A DNA stretch of 64,000 nucleotides, taken from positions 904,461 to 968,460 of the forward strand of contig KN832557.1 in assembly GCA_000827205.1 (NCBI GenBank). Reading direction: 5' to 3'. The position numbers were made by a program, and so were the translations under genes. Source of the stretch: Plicaturopsis crispa FD-325 SS-3 (Eukaryota; Basidiomycota; Agaricomycetes; Amylocorticiales; Amylocorticiaceae). This document shows positions 41,982 to 53,592 of the stretch, piece after piece (within the stretch, counting starts at the first letter, position 1; the number at the start of each line of letters is the position of its first letter). A model generated the notes under the pieces. That model was not told the DNA's origin. It ran no database searches and saw only the letters and a list, made by a program, of their open reading frames with translations.

Positions 41982-44478
41982 GCAAATAGAGGCAAGACGG
42001 CGTGGCGAGGGTGAGGCGCGCCACAGACATGCTTCACTTGCAATGTGCTTGTACTGAGATGTGTAAGCAATATATACGCTCTTGCTGTATTGATGGTGTG
42101 CTGGTGTGCTGCTTTGTACAAGTGCGTGCATGATCTGCAATGATTTGACACCGTAGCATGCAACCCGTCCGTCTGACTCGACGCTCGTGTGTTTTATACG
42201 TACTTCTTGGTGGCGTATGTACGCGACACGGCCGAGTGTCTCTGGATTTCGAAGGACTTCGATGTGGCGGCCGCGAGCATTGTACCCCATCGTCCCGGAA
42301 GAAGTCGCATACTTGGCAATGCACCGACGATAAGACAAGGGAAATTGCACCTGGTCGGACGCGGACGCGTGAGGCCTTGAGGGATCGGTCTGCTTGATGA
42401 CGATGCAATGATCCCCTGGCTTATAAATCAGGGTCTAGCGGATCGCGCTAAAGCAACATTTTCTTGTGGCATATCGGCGGTCGCGAGTATCCGGGCGCGC
42501 GAGCTGGCGAATTGGCGTGGTGCGCATGGCCGAGGGTCCCTCCCGCACACCGCACTGATTTATCAGACCTTCAACAACAATTCACGTACCTACTTACTTA
42601 CTGAGACTCCGAGGCCCTCGGGGCCTTCAAGGTACCGTTTTTCCTGCGTCATCCGAGTCATCGTATGCGTGCGGCGGCCCGTAGGACGCAATACGGTGTG
42701 TCCTGTGAGCGTTTGGGACCTGATGGAAAAGTTGAGGAAACACGATCGGTCGAGGCCGAGCTTACAATGACGCGAACCGATTGGTATCGCTCCGGAATAC
42801 TGTTGACCCCCTCCGCCGAGATCATTTTGTCGATTCTAAACAGTAGACTTTTTCATTAGCTTAATAGTGTTCATAGCATAGCATCCATGATGATAATATT
42901 GTTGATGCACGCACGGTGATACGCGTCCATACGCATCGCTCGCGAGGGCATCCCGGGGCATCCACAGATCATTCTTTTCCACTCTGATCTGTTCAACGTC
43001 ATGATTCCGGATTGAGTGCAACTTGAAGTAGATTGAATTGCAAGAGGACCCACCGAGACAATTCCGAAAACTGAGGGGACCCTGGTCTACTGCGCAGAAG
43101 CGGGACCGTTTTGATCCAGGGACCACTTGGTGATCGTGTACAGCGGAATGGGGCGGGATGTTGCGAGCAACGTCCACAATGGACCGACTGCGACGCTTCG
43201 GTACCAGAAAGCACCCCTTTCGAGCCCTTTCGTCGCAGACTTGCAGTGGCCACTGGTGGCGGTGGCCGTTTTACGGGGCCAGATGAAGCTTCGCAAATTG
43301 GCTAAGATCTCGATTTGACCTCCGCCGCTATGTGCGGCGTGCCTGGCGTTACGGTGCGGTCAGAATCAATAGAGAAAGAGGGCATTCGACGTTTCAAACC
43401 TCGGGATGCGAGCCCTCGGCCCTCGGGAGCCACTGCATGAGAACGCGACAGTTTGGAACAGCTTGGGCAGTGTCTGTCGATCGATCGTCCTAGACAGGCA
43501 GCGAAACGGTAAACCCTCGACCTCGGTACTGTTCGAAAAATAGAGCCAATCAAATAGCCTCATTTTGCAGGTACATTGAAGGTTCAGATCGTCTTGCACA
43601 ATTGCCGACACTGAGGCCTACAGAAATATCCGGGCCGACTGCTCCATATTCGCCAGAAATCTTGCTACCATCCCTGAGAAACGAAAATACGACTTGCTTG
43701 ACATGGACCCTACACCCTACAAAATGATGTTTTCCACAATGATCGTAGTGTAGCGAGATCGCTAAACGGGAGCACACGTACGGTAATCGCACCCAGTGAG
43801 TTGCGGAGAGCGTGCGGCCAGAGGGTTTGTTTGTTTGAATCGGTGTGTTTTTGGAACGTCGATCAGATCCACGTATATCAAGTAATCACGATGAACGCTG
43901 CGCCTCGCCGTTACCACGAACACGTCTAAGTATACGTGTTACTGAGCGCTCTAAAAAGTGGGCGTTACACACTTGTTCGCAAGGCGACAGATGCAATGTA
44001 ACGAGAGTTCCACAGAAATGAGCAGCAAGAAAAAAAAACATGGTTTTAGTCGTGAAACCGGAGTGGCCACGAAGACTGGAACGGATCAAAGCCAACGGCT
44101 CCCGCGACATCGTAACCGCCGGCAATGACGAAAAGGGCAACATGGTATCGAGATCCGGCGCCGAATGTGCCGTAACTTCCCAAACGAGATATGTTTCCCG
44201 GCCGAAGAGAAGCCAGATCGGGCATGAGACATGGTTCGTGCCAGGGGCTTGCCCGGAACACGATCTGTCTGGTTTGTGTCCGCCACTCCCCAGGGGCCAT
44301 GCAAAATACCCTGCCTCGGACGCCCTAGTCCGACGATATTTCGTACTTACTTTCAGACCCTCAGACTCCTTTTCTAAAGCATTTCGTGAGTTTCTCTGCT
44401 TTATTCTGCGTCCTGCTACATCTGCCGTCTGTCTCTTCTCCTCGGTCGCCTATCTGGATCTTCCATTCTCTACAAAGA
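41982..44478. other. Long intergenic region upstream of the Zn2Cys6 regulator
   Basis: These 2.5 kb contain many short open frames, none with a recognisable domain or a credible exon chain. Notable sequence: a 20-base GC-rich imperfect palindrome near 42609-42625, and a GGTGGC-rich repeat near 43250-43270. The final 150 bases before 44479 are pyrimidine-rich, as expected of the regulator's promoter and leader. Long upstream regions are common for fungal transcription-factor genes. Confidence 0.45.
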
Positions 44479-47400
44479 ATGAGCAGCCATCCGTCGTCTG
44501 ACAAAAAATACCTTGCAGACAACAATCTCCACCAGCCCCTCTTTTCGGTCAAGACAGAATCCTCCGTTTCCCCAAGTTTACCACCGGCATCGCTCGACTT
44601 GTTCGCTTTCGAACCCCAATTCATTCCTAGTTATCCTTCAGGGCGGTCTAGCGCGACGCCATCCACACCGCCGGTATATCAGTTCGGGTCTGACGCTGGA
44701 AGCACGCTCAATCTCAATGCCATGTCCAACCCTTGGCCGTCCTCTTCAAACTCGTCCATTAACCAGCCTTCGTCAGCCGGTCAGATGACTGCGACGGACG
44801 GGACCGACCAGCCATATCTCTCCAGCAGTCGTTCCGTTGCAGATCTAGGGTCGACCATGTCGTTTCACGATGATCAGTACGACGACGCCGACGACCAAGG
44901 CGAACACGCGAATGACGCAGCCGAGCATGCGTTCTCCGTGGTAGAATCGCCCCACGACAAAAATGTACGGCGGAGGAGCACTAAAGGTGCGGTTCTACGA
45001 TGAATTACCTTACTAAGCAGACGCGTTACTGACCCTCCACCATTTAGCATGCGATCAATGCCGCAAGTACAAGTGCAAATGCGAGCGCGGCGCGAATGGG
45101 AAGATATGCAGGAGTTGCGAAATGCTTGGTACCGGTAAGCATCGACTTCGCTACAAAATATCCTCGAATCACCCCCTCTCCAAAACTACCTCCTATTAAT
45201 CATTCATCCATATAGCGTGCACTTACGACGGCCCATCCAAAAAGCGAGGGCCTCCGAAGGGCTACATCAACTCCATTGAAGCAAGACTTCACCAGCTTCA
45301 AGCACTCCTTGGTATCATGATGAGGTGCGGTGATGAGCGAATTACAGGCTTCTTGGAGGACCTGAAGCGCGTAAGTACATCTTCCTCCTTGTCTCTTCTA
45401 TTCTCGATCGTCAACCGCACTCTGGAGCATGGTGAGTCCGCAGCGGGTAGACGGGCAGTCTGCCCAGAAGGCAGTGCACCCTGCTACAACAGGCCGTTGA
45501 ACTTACTAATCCCTCCATTTGGCCATCCAAGCATCATGCTGACACACGTCTCACGTAGGATCCTCTCGCCAACGAAATCATAAATCTCGTCGACGTCTCA
45601 GGATACGGCGTTAGAGGGCGTCAGAAAAAGCAGGCTGAAGGCACCGCAAAAAAGGGGAAAGCTCGCGCGTCTGGATCGGCGTCCCCCGTGCGCCAGGCGG
45701 CAGAGCCAAAAACAAAACCGGACGTTGAACAGTACAACCAGTTTCCCTCGACTCAGTATGTCTCTCGCGTTATCTCCTCCTTCTGACCGTGCTGAATTTC
45801 TCTCTAGTCCGACGCTTAGCTGGCAGGATCGCGTGTCAGAAATGATACAGAGCCTGTCTGGAGGAGATTCCGTGCGCTCCAACACGCAGTATTCATCGCA
45901 TCCCGCAGACGCCAGTGATTCTCTCCTCGCCCTCCGATACCCTCCCTCGCCTACCATGCCTCCCCATACCCCTGTCGAGGAGTCATCACACTCATCAGCA
46001 AGACGCCGGCCGGCGCTGCGGGTTGTCCCCACAGCGAGTGTTGCGACAGGCCTTTCGTCGCCAATGCGCAGACAGCGCCGCCGAATCGACACGGACTCGC
46101 AATGGCGCATGGACACAGAGTCGCACCTCCCTTCCCCTTCCGATATCCCATCTGCTTTATCCGACTCGTCGCACAGCAGAAATAGCTTTGCGCGACCACA
46201 TTTCCGGCCCTGGAGCGACGCGGACAACGGCATGGAGATGGACGAGGGAGGCTCGTTCGGGGATGACCGCAGCATAGCCATGCGCCGTGGGAGTGGTGGG
46301 CTCAGCTCAGAGTCTGAGGAAGACTTGCCAGACGCGATGGGGCAGCTGAGCCTGAACGAGAACGACCAAGTGCGCTTTCATGGGAAGGCAAGCGGACTGC
46401 ATCTGCTTGGCCACAAAGCTCGCCTCGATACACGCAACGAAGCGGGACTTTGGTGAGTAGATGCCACCTTGACCACGTTGCGCATACAGCTGATTGAAAG
46501 CCCGATATCCGTGACAGGCGCTTCCCAGAAGCGAGAATATGGCCGCCTTTAGCTACTTCAATATCTGCCAAGGCTGTGGCTTACGACGATGAAGCGTTGC
46601 TTCCGGACCTTGCAACCCAAGAGCACCTGTTAGAGCTTTACTTTGCCTATGTACACCCAACACTACCCGTCGTCCACAAAACGGCCTTTTGGGATATGTA
46701 TCGCAGTCGGTGTGTATACGTCCAGCCCTGACAGTCTGTATACCTCCTGATTTTCCTGACTCATAGGCATTCTAGCTCTGGCTCTCCGCACTCTCCTGAA
46801 TCGGAGGCTTCATCCACGCCTTCTGCTCGGGGTCGCGCCCGTCGTCGTATAGCTCCAATCCTGCTCCTCGCCATGTTCTCTGTTGCGGCTAGGTACTCCG
46901 ACGAAGCTGGCGAGCCTCCAGCGACAGATCGCTCGACGATGTGGGCTGCAGGTGACGAGTATCTTGATAGCGCAAAGACCATACTACACCGCACGTACGG
47001 GAGCTCCATGGCTGCGACATGCCAGGCGCTCTTACTAATGTCTTATCGGGAAATCGGCATCGGTGCTATGGCGCATGCGTGGATCTATTGCGGGGCGGCC
47101 GTGCGGATGGCGCAGGATTTGGGCATGCACCGTAGTGCCGAAGGATGGGCTCGAGCGGGACTCGGTAAGCTCTTTGGGGAGCAGGACTTGGAGGAACGAA
47201 ACCGTATTTGGTATACGTGCGTTATCATGGACAAATACGTTTCGGCGTACATTGGTATGCATGGATTTCCTTTACATTCCCAATCTCTTTCTGACAATGT
47301 CATCAAACAGGGCGCCCTGTAAACATTTTCGAAGGCGACTTCGACGCACGGCTGCCCAGTGAACAGGACGTAAGTGCTTTTCATTATATCTTCATGCGAC

Positions 47401-48980
47401 ACTTAGCTAATGTCGGTTCATTAGGCGGACGAGCTCGAACTTTGGCGACAGCCCACTTCAAAACCCCACACGCTCGACGAGTGGGAGGCCAAACCACTCA
47501 CTGAGGCAATGCATACGGACCCGATTCCAGGACGAATCATCTCGTGTTTCAATGCCGCGGCTCAACTGTGTGCGTGCCTCATACATTTGTTGCCCTCAGA
47601 GCTCTAACCCTGAACCTATTCCAGCCGGCCTTCTGAGCTCTGTTATTCAGTCCATATATGCTATTCGCCCCACCTCACGACGCCAGTCAAGTAAAATGCA
47701 TTTGGAACGACTTTTGGACACATGGTATCTTTCACTACCGGAACACCTACGACACGAACCTGGCTCATCGCGACCTTTGATATTATTGCCGAACATATTG
47801 ACACTCCATATGCAGTATTGGTGCACGGTATTACTGTTGCATCGACCCTTGTGAGTACACCGTTTCCAGCCATCTATCAAGACACGCGTCATTCTTACAT
47901 TCCACGACAGTATTACGCGCAAGACCTCCAGGGCATCTAGTATCTCTTCCGACGGCGATGACCAGGGCATCACGAGGAAAAGCTACGAACTATGCGCTGC
48001 GGCTGCTAACCACATAACCTCCATTGGTGAGCAAGGCCATTTATATGTCTTGAAAACCGAACTGACAAATGTTGGTTCAGTTTCTGTGTATATGGACAGC
48101 TACTGCATACGACGTGCTCCCGTCTTTCTTTGCTACTATGTATTCTCTGCAAGTCTGATGCATATTACCACCCGTACGTACATCATCCCTGGATCGTTTG
48201 ATCATAAACTAACCGTTCGTTCTCTCGTGGCATAGTCTCTACATATCCTACTGATCCTCAGGCCACCAGCGGGTTACGAAAATGTATGCAGGCACTTCAA
48301 CGCATGGAGACGGCCTGGCCTAGTGCCGCGCGTGCGTATGATCTCCTACACGGACTGGCCGTAGACCTCGAGGAAACGGACATGACAGTCCTCGCAACCC
48401 ATCGTGCGGCTCGCGCCAAACGGTCTGCAGATCATTCGTTGGACTTCGAGGACGTCATGGATCGGGGCCAATCTTCGTCCCACAGTCCTGACTACACGGC
48501 CGCGCGCTATGCCTACCCCGAACCAATTCCTATACACTCTCAGCCTGCGCTTACGGGTGCACAGTACATGCATCCCTTCCAGCGTTGGCCCTCGGAATCT
48601 GCATCCGATCCGGCGCAGTACACCAACCCTCTCAGTACGTCTGTTCTGCCGCAGATATATAGTACTGGGTTTAGCGACGACCGGGCCACTGGACATATCG
48701 GAAGCCGACGTGGCGAGGGCGACGCGGATGGGCTCGCCCAGGGTCAAAATGGCGCTCGATACCCGCAATATTGGGACTATCCGACGCCCTTGCAGTTTGG
48801 GGCGTATAGCGTCCCCGAAGTATCTCATATCAACGCCCCATCGCACAATCAACTCACCGACCAATTCAACATGCATGGCCATTACAATGTCTACAGTAAG
48901 TCTTCGTCGTCATTTCCAACGTGAACATTGCTTGAACTCATGGGCGTGGTCTGTTAGATAATCATCTACCTAATACTTGA
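44479..48980 (+). CDS. Zn(II)2Cys6 transcription factor with Fungal_trans domain
   Basis: A large nuclear regulator. The ATG is at 44479 (MSSHPSSDKKYLADN). A Ser/Pro-rich and acidic N-terminus (about 170 residues) leads to the binuclear zinc cluster Cx2Cx6Cx8Cx2Cx6C (from CDQC to ACTY), broken by introns before its first and before its last Cys. The linker SKKRGPPKGYI and the dimerising helix SIEARLHQLQALLG follow. After an Arg/Ser-rich middle come the Fungal_trans features HLLELYFAYVHPTLPVVHK, LLLAMFSVAARYSDE, AWIYCGAAVRMAQDLGMHR and RNRIWYTCVIMDKYVSAYIG. The C-terminal exon from 48240 is disordered. I read a final intron (GTAAGT near 48897) with the last exon ending at 48978-48980; without it the stop is at 48922-48924. 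Target genes are unknown; the linker resembles that of fungal sugar and xylan regulators. Confidence 0.88.
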
Positions 48981-49218
48981 CGGCGGTTTGCATGACTAGA
49001 TTTCTCATCGATTCTTAGATGTTGGACATTTCGGAACGTTGTTGTATCTTTAGTTTTCCCCCTTTTACCCACAGTGCTCCTAGGTACTACTAATTCAAAT
49101 GCCCCTCACAAGGCCTGTAACACCGGCCTCACGTCGACAAGTCAGAGTGGTCTTCTCTCGCGCAAGACATTGAATTGATACAGTGGTGTAAGTACTTGAG
49201 TTCTAATACAGGCTATGA

Positions 49219-49945
49219 TCACCCCTCTCTACTTAGGAATCCTATTCCGCCTGCCCGCACTTTCCCCAAAAACGAATCGTACCACCGCGCAAGCACGCTC
49301 ATGGGTATCATGGCATCTGGGGACACCGTACCGCCGGGCACAAATCCGGATATGTAGTTGAAGAGATGTTTAACGATGCGCTCTGCGAGCAGCGTCGGGT
49401 CCTTGCTGGGATCGCTCCCCGGGCGCACGAGTGCTGAGTGCAACGTCGCGATTTGGGGCTCTATTGTGGACAGAGGTTCGACGGAGAGGCCTAACACCGC
49501 AGTGACATTGTCGCCCGCCCCTCCGGACACTGTGTTCGTGAATGCCGTTGGGTTCGCAGAAGTCGCGTCGGCACTGAAAGTGCCTCGGAGACGAAAGATA
49601 GCAGAGGGTTTATCGTTGGATAGCCTAGATCGGTCGGTACGAGATTAGCATCGCGTACATCCGAGGATTATGATAGACAGGATATACGTACATTCCTAAG
49701 AGCTGAAATCCTTTTCCGGGCCAAAAAAAGTGCACGGTCGCACCGTAGCCATCAGGGAACGGTACTAAACGAGCCTCAGTAAGGTGATACGCATATTATT
49801 GAAGAATCAACTGACCTGTTCCAAGGAGGAAGACGCAGATATGATTGATCGTGCCCGCTGCCGGAAGCTCAAAAAGCGCATGAGTTTCGTCCACTTGCTG
49901 CAGGTTCGTCTGCAGCAATCGGCCAGCAACACAGCAGCCAAACAT
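49219..49945 (-). CDS. OPI10: Hikeshi/OPI10 family protein (Hsp70 nuclear import)
   Basis: Hikeshi carries Hsp70 into the nucleus during heat stress; the yeast homologue is Opi10. The ATG at 49943-49945 begins [20 protein letters not shown], a signature of the family start. It continues [23 protein letters not shown] and, after an intron (about 49770-49815), [16 protein letters not shown] and GKGFQLLG. A second intron (about 49628-49695) precedes [16 protein letters not shown]. The C-terminal exon has [28 protein letters not shown] and [15 protein letters not shown], the conserved Hikeshi end. The stop is at 49219-49221. Length, about 205 residues, is normal. It converges on the Zn2Cys6 gene. 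Confidence 0.93.
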
Positions 49946-51955
49946 TATGATGGTGATTCGCTTGACAAGAGCACTGACAGTGAGAAGACGCAGTTTCAGG
50001 CCAACGGTGGAATATAATGGATTTTCATGGCGGTCAGTCCAAGGAATGAGGATCTGCGCGCCACAAAGCTCGCGGAAGCGGCGGAAGAACCTAGAAAGGA
50101 ACCGAACGTAAGCGAACCCACCGGAAACTTGATCCTCGTGCTCTTGACTTGCAAGCACTTGGACTCTGTCGACATTCCTCTTAGGCTTTAGTACATCTAC
50201 TCATGGCTTCAGCACGCCGCTTGAATTCCTTCTACATCCAGAACATCCAAGTCTGCAGAGCCGGAAATACCTATATAGTTGCACGAAATGTCAACTTTGC
50301 AGAAAATGCTTCTCATCTTGGTCGCAAACTCGCCGGGTGTTCCGTCAACCATAGTGAGCGCTGGAACTGTGACAGTCCGTACATTGTCATTTTTATAGCT
50401 GAATTCGACTCTCTAGCCGATCATTGCCTGGTTGGTCCCCCTCCGTCCATGCTGCTGCTCATTTAAGAGGCTTACCAACGAATGCTTAAGCCTCAAAGGA
50501 CGTCCCTCCATACGCATCGATGTCTGTGCGCTCATGGAGTGTACTGCGCAACAGAAAGTAAATCCCTACGTGAACGGCGCATATGCGCATGGCCAAGCGA
50601 TTTTTTTAGTTGAACCGTGGATATAAACCTTAACCCTAAACTCGGGTACGGTGACAAAATCGGTGGAGATGAGATTCGTTCTATCCAGGTTCTATCGCAC
50701 CACCGCCTTTTCCTGCCTGCCAACCATTCGCAGACAGCACAAAGTACGCCGCTATGTATTTCTACCGTATCATCTTCAGAAGCTATCTTTCAGTACTCGA
50801 GCTCAGCGCTGACTTATCTGGCACAGGAACCTCTTCCCATGGTCAAGGCAATGGCCGCCACGCTCATCTCTCGGGGCCTCGGGCCTCAGATACGAGCGTC
50901 AGCGGGTGCAATGGAAGACGCGGAGACCCCGCTGCTACAGCTCGAAACCATCTCAAATGCATCACGAACTTCGAAGAAATGTGGATAGCGAGCGCTCGGA
51001 GTGGCGTTAAGTGGGTACGGTGAGAATAAGGAACGCTTCGCTCGAGAGCGCCCAACCGCTATGCGGTCCGCTTGGAAGATGTCGTCAAAGTGGGCGTATC
51101 GATAGGATATATCGATGTCAATGCCTTTTACAGCTGAATCGATGGAGAACCAAGGGATTTGGCCATTTCAGTGAGTCTGTGTGATCAGTGACCCTTTGCT
51201 CATACACCTCCAACTATCAATCTAGGGACGTCAGGGGTCGAGAACGCGCATGGCAGTAGCCAACCTCCGGAGTATGGATCGCTAGCGCTGTGAAGCAAAA
51301 CCCCGTTGAAGGCAAAGGTTTAATTGAGGCCGGCTGAACGTGACTATGCTGCAAACAGGAACGTTGGGTGCTGTCGCACCTTGGTCGCAGCCGTGATTGA
51401 TAATGGAAGGGCGCAGTGCCCTAATTAAGTGGGTAGGAACTGTACGGAGACATCCACTCGTCTAATTTCGCCCGTACGAGACGGACGATAGAGACGGATC
51501 GGTTCCTATCGCAGGCATGGATAGGCTGCTCGAATATGTTTGCAGGACTACCTTGACCCCCAGTGCGCACCACGTTCGAAGGAGAGCTATGCAGGATCCA
51601 ATTCATGTGGCAACACGGGGACCGGTGTGCAAAAGATCATATCCACCTCGTCTTACCTACCCAATTATAAAAAAACAGAGCTTTGAAATTTGTCCATCCG
51701 AGTCGTATATAGCACCCCGCCGCAAGACAATGATATTACTCGGACGAGCCGTAACGCTCAAGGTTGACATTGCCATGCAGTGTATTCAGCCCTGCTAAGC
51801 TGGAGGTTTCTTCTATATGTAACCAGTTGGAATTGAGATGTACAAAATTTAGGCATGATGAGTAGTACAGACACAGTCGCCCTCTCGCGAAAACTCTACC
51901 GTGTCGTTGGTTTCGTGGATGTGATGACATGGATCACGTTCGTCTCGGGGAGGAT
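49946..51955. other. Long gene-poor spacer
   Basis: These 2 kb lie between Hikeshi and the desaturase. Open frames at 50203-50466, 50617-50988 and 50754-51023 (+) have no recognisable family and no exon chain. One stray CTTAACCCTAAA near 50629 resembles a telomere unit but is single. No RNA gene is seen. Confidence 0.4.
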
Positions 51956-53592
51956 TTACTCGGCCTTGACCCTGTACTGCTCGGCGGGGCGGCGTACGGC
52001 TTTCCCCTTCTTGTCGCGGTAGAAGACGACATCACCTGTGAATGCATGACGTGAGAAAGGCGGTATAACCGTAGCACTGCACAGTCGGACTGACCTTCAT
52101 CCTCGACGAATTGGCACCGGTTGTAGCTGTCCCAGAGTGCCAAGAAGCAGTTCCTCTCGTTGTAGGCGTAGTGCTCGCCGATGAACTCCTTAAGGTACTT
52201 GGTAGCTTCAGGTCCGTGGTCTATGAATCAAAGGAGTCAATGGGATGTTTCTCAGGTCATAAAGCCAAAAAATCTCACAGAAGGGCATCTTCGGGAAGAA
52301 GTGGTGGATGACGTGGAAGTGCGCGACGTCGTGGAGGAAGAAGCGGCCTTGCCAGCCCAGGACCGGCCTGTCAACGGTGCAGGCAGCACCGCGCTGGTAG
52401 GTCCACTCCTTGCCGCGGTAGTGGGGGAGGGTCGCGTCCGTGTGGTGCAGGTACGTGATCATGATGAACCAGTGCGAGACCTCAAGCCAGGGGAAACCGT
52501 AGTACTTGATGACCTCTGCGGCACCCCATTTGCGGGAGGCAGCCATCACGCCCCAGATCATCGCAGCAATACCGATGTTGGACATGAGGACGGCGTTGCG
52601 CTGACTCTTCGTGAACAAGACCGAGTTGGCTGAAGGATGGCTAGTCAGCCACGCGCGTACTGCGATTCCGGTGATGCTTACGGTCAAAGTGGTTGGTCCA
52701 TTTCGGGTAGTTCTTTTGGCCGGAGACGTTGAAGAGAAGGTAAGCCGGGAATGCAAGGACTTGTTGACGGACAAGCCTGCACAACAAATCAGTAAACAGC
52801 AAGTGCCAGAGATTAAACGGATCAACGGACATGAAGAGCGTGTAGAGCGGGGTGTCACCAAGTAGTTCTTCGTACTTGTCCTCGCTCTCGACATGCTTGG
52901 GAAGTCCAAGGTCGGTCCTTGTCTTGGGCACATACACCTCATCACGCTCCATCGAGGCGTGGTTGCTGTGATGACGGTGATGCGAGATTCTCCAACTGAA
53001 GTACGGCGTCCAAAGGAAGGTGTGGGTGACCTACGAGGTTATTCAGTCAAGACATATCCGTAAGTAATCAAAACGTAGCACATACAAATCCGATGACATC
53101 GTTGACGATTTTGTGGTCGGAGAAAGCGCCATGGCCGCACTAGAGAGAGATTTGACCGTTAAATTTAATTCAAGAGACAAAGGACTGAAAATTACCTCGT
53201 GGCCGATGACCCAGACACCGGTCAGGATGAGCCCTTGGAACCACCAACTAGAACACGGATATGAGCATGCGGACATATGATCCGTATATGAACACCCACT
53301 ATACACCCCACGCGGACCAGCGCGCAACCTCTGCACCAATAGGCGTCAGCTGCTCTACGACAGCTGCACCCTTGAAGTGCGGGTCGATGAAAGTGGCGAG
53401 CTTAAACGCAACGGCGGCCAGCAAAATGTCGCGTGCTAGGAAAAGAAGACCGCGCGGCGTGTCGCGGACGAAGAGGTGAGCCGGGATGGCTGCACGAATC
53501 TCCGCCAATGTGTAGGGCATCGGCGTGTACTCGGGAAGGTCATCCTCAGAGTATTTCGGAGGGGGCGAGGAAGATTTAACCGCAGTAGCCAT
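51956..53592 (-). CDS. FAD2: Delta-12 (omega-6) fatty acid desaturase
   Basis: This ER-membrane di-iron enzyme should convert oleate to linoleate. The ATG at 53590-53592 begins MATAVKSSSPPPKYSED. The three histidine boxes are present: HECGH (its first Glu and Cys codons are separated by an intron near 53140-53195), HHRHHSNHAS and HVIHHFFPKMPF. Other family blocks are WWFQGLILTGVWVIGHE, FLWTPYFSWRISHH, KWTNHFD, YLHHTDATLPHYRG and RNCFLALWDSYNRCQFVEDE. The last exon encodes GDVVFYRDKKGKAVRRP and ends YRVKAE, with the stop at 51956-51958. A second copy begins at the right edge of the window; its final intron and exon are clearly homologous. The delta-12 rather than delta-15 call rests on fungal family resemblance only. 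Confidence 0.92.

Noticed and set aside
50625-50640. Telomere-like CTTAACCCTAAA
   Set aside because: Only about one and a half units and no array, so it is not evidence of a telomere or an interstitial telomeric repeat.
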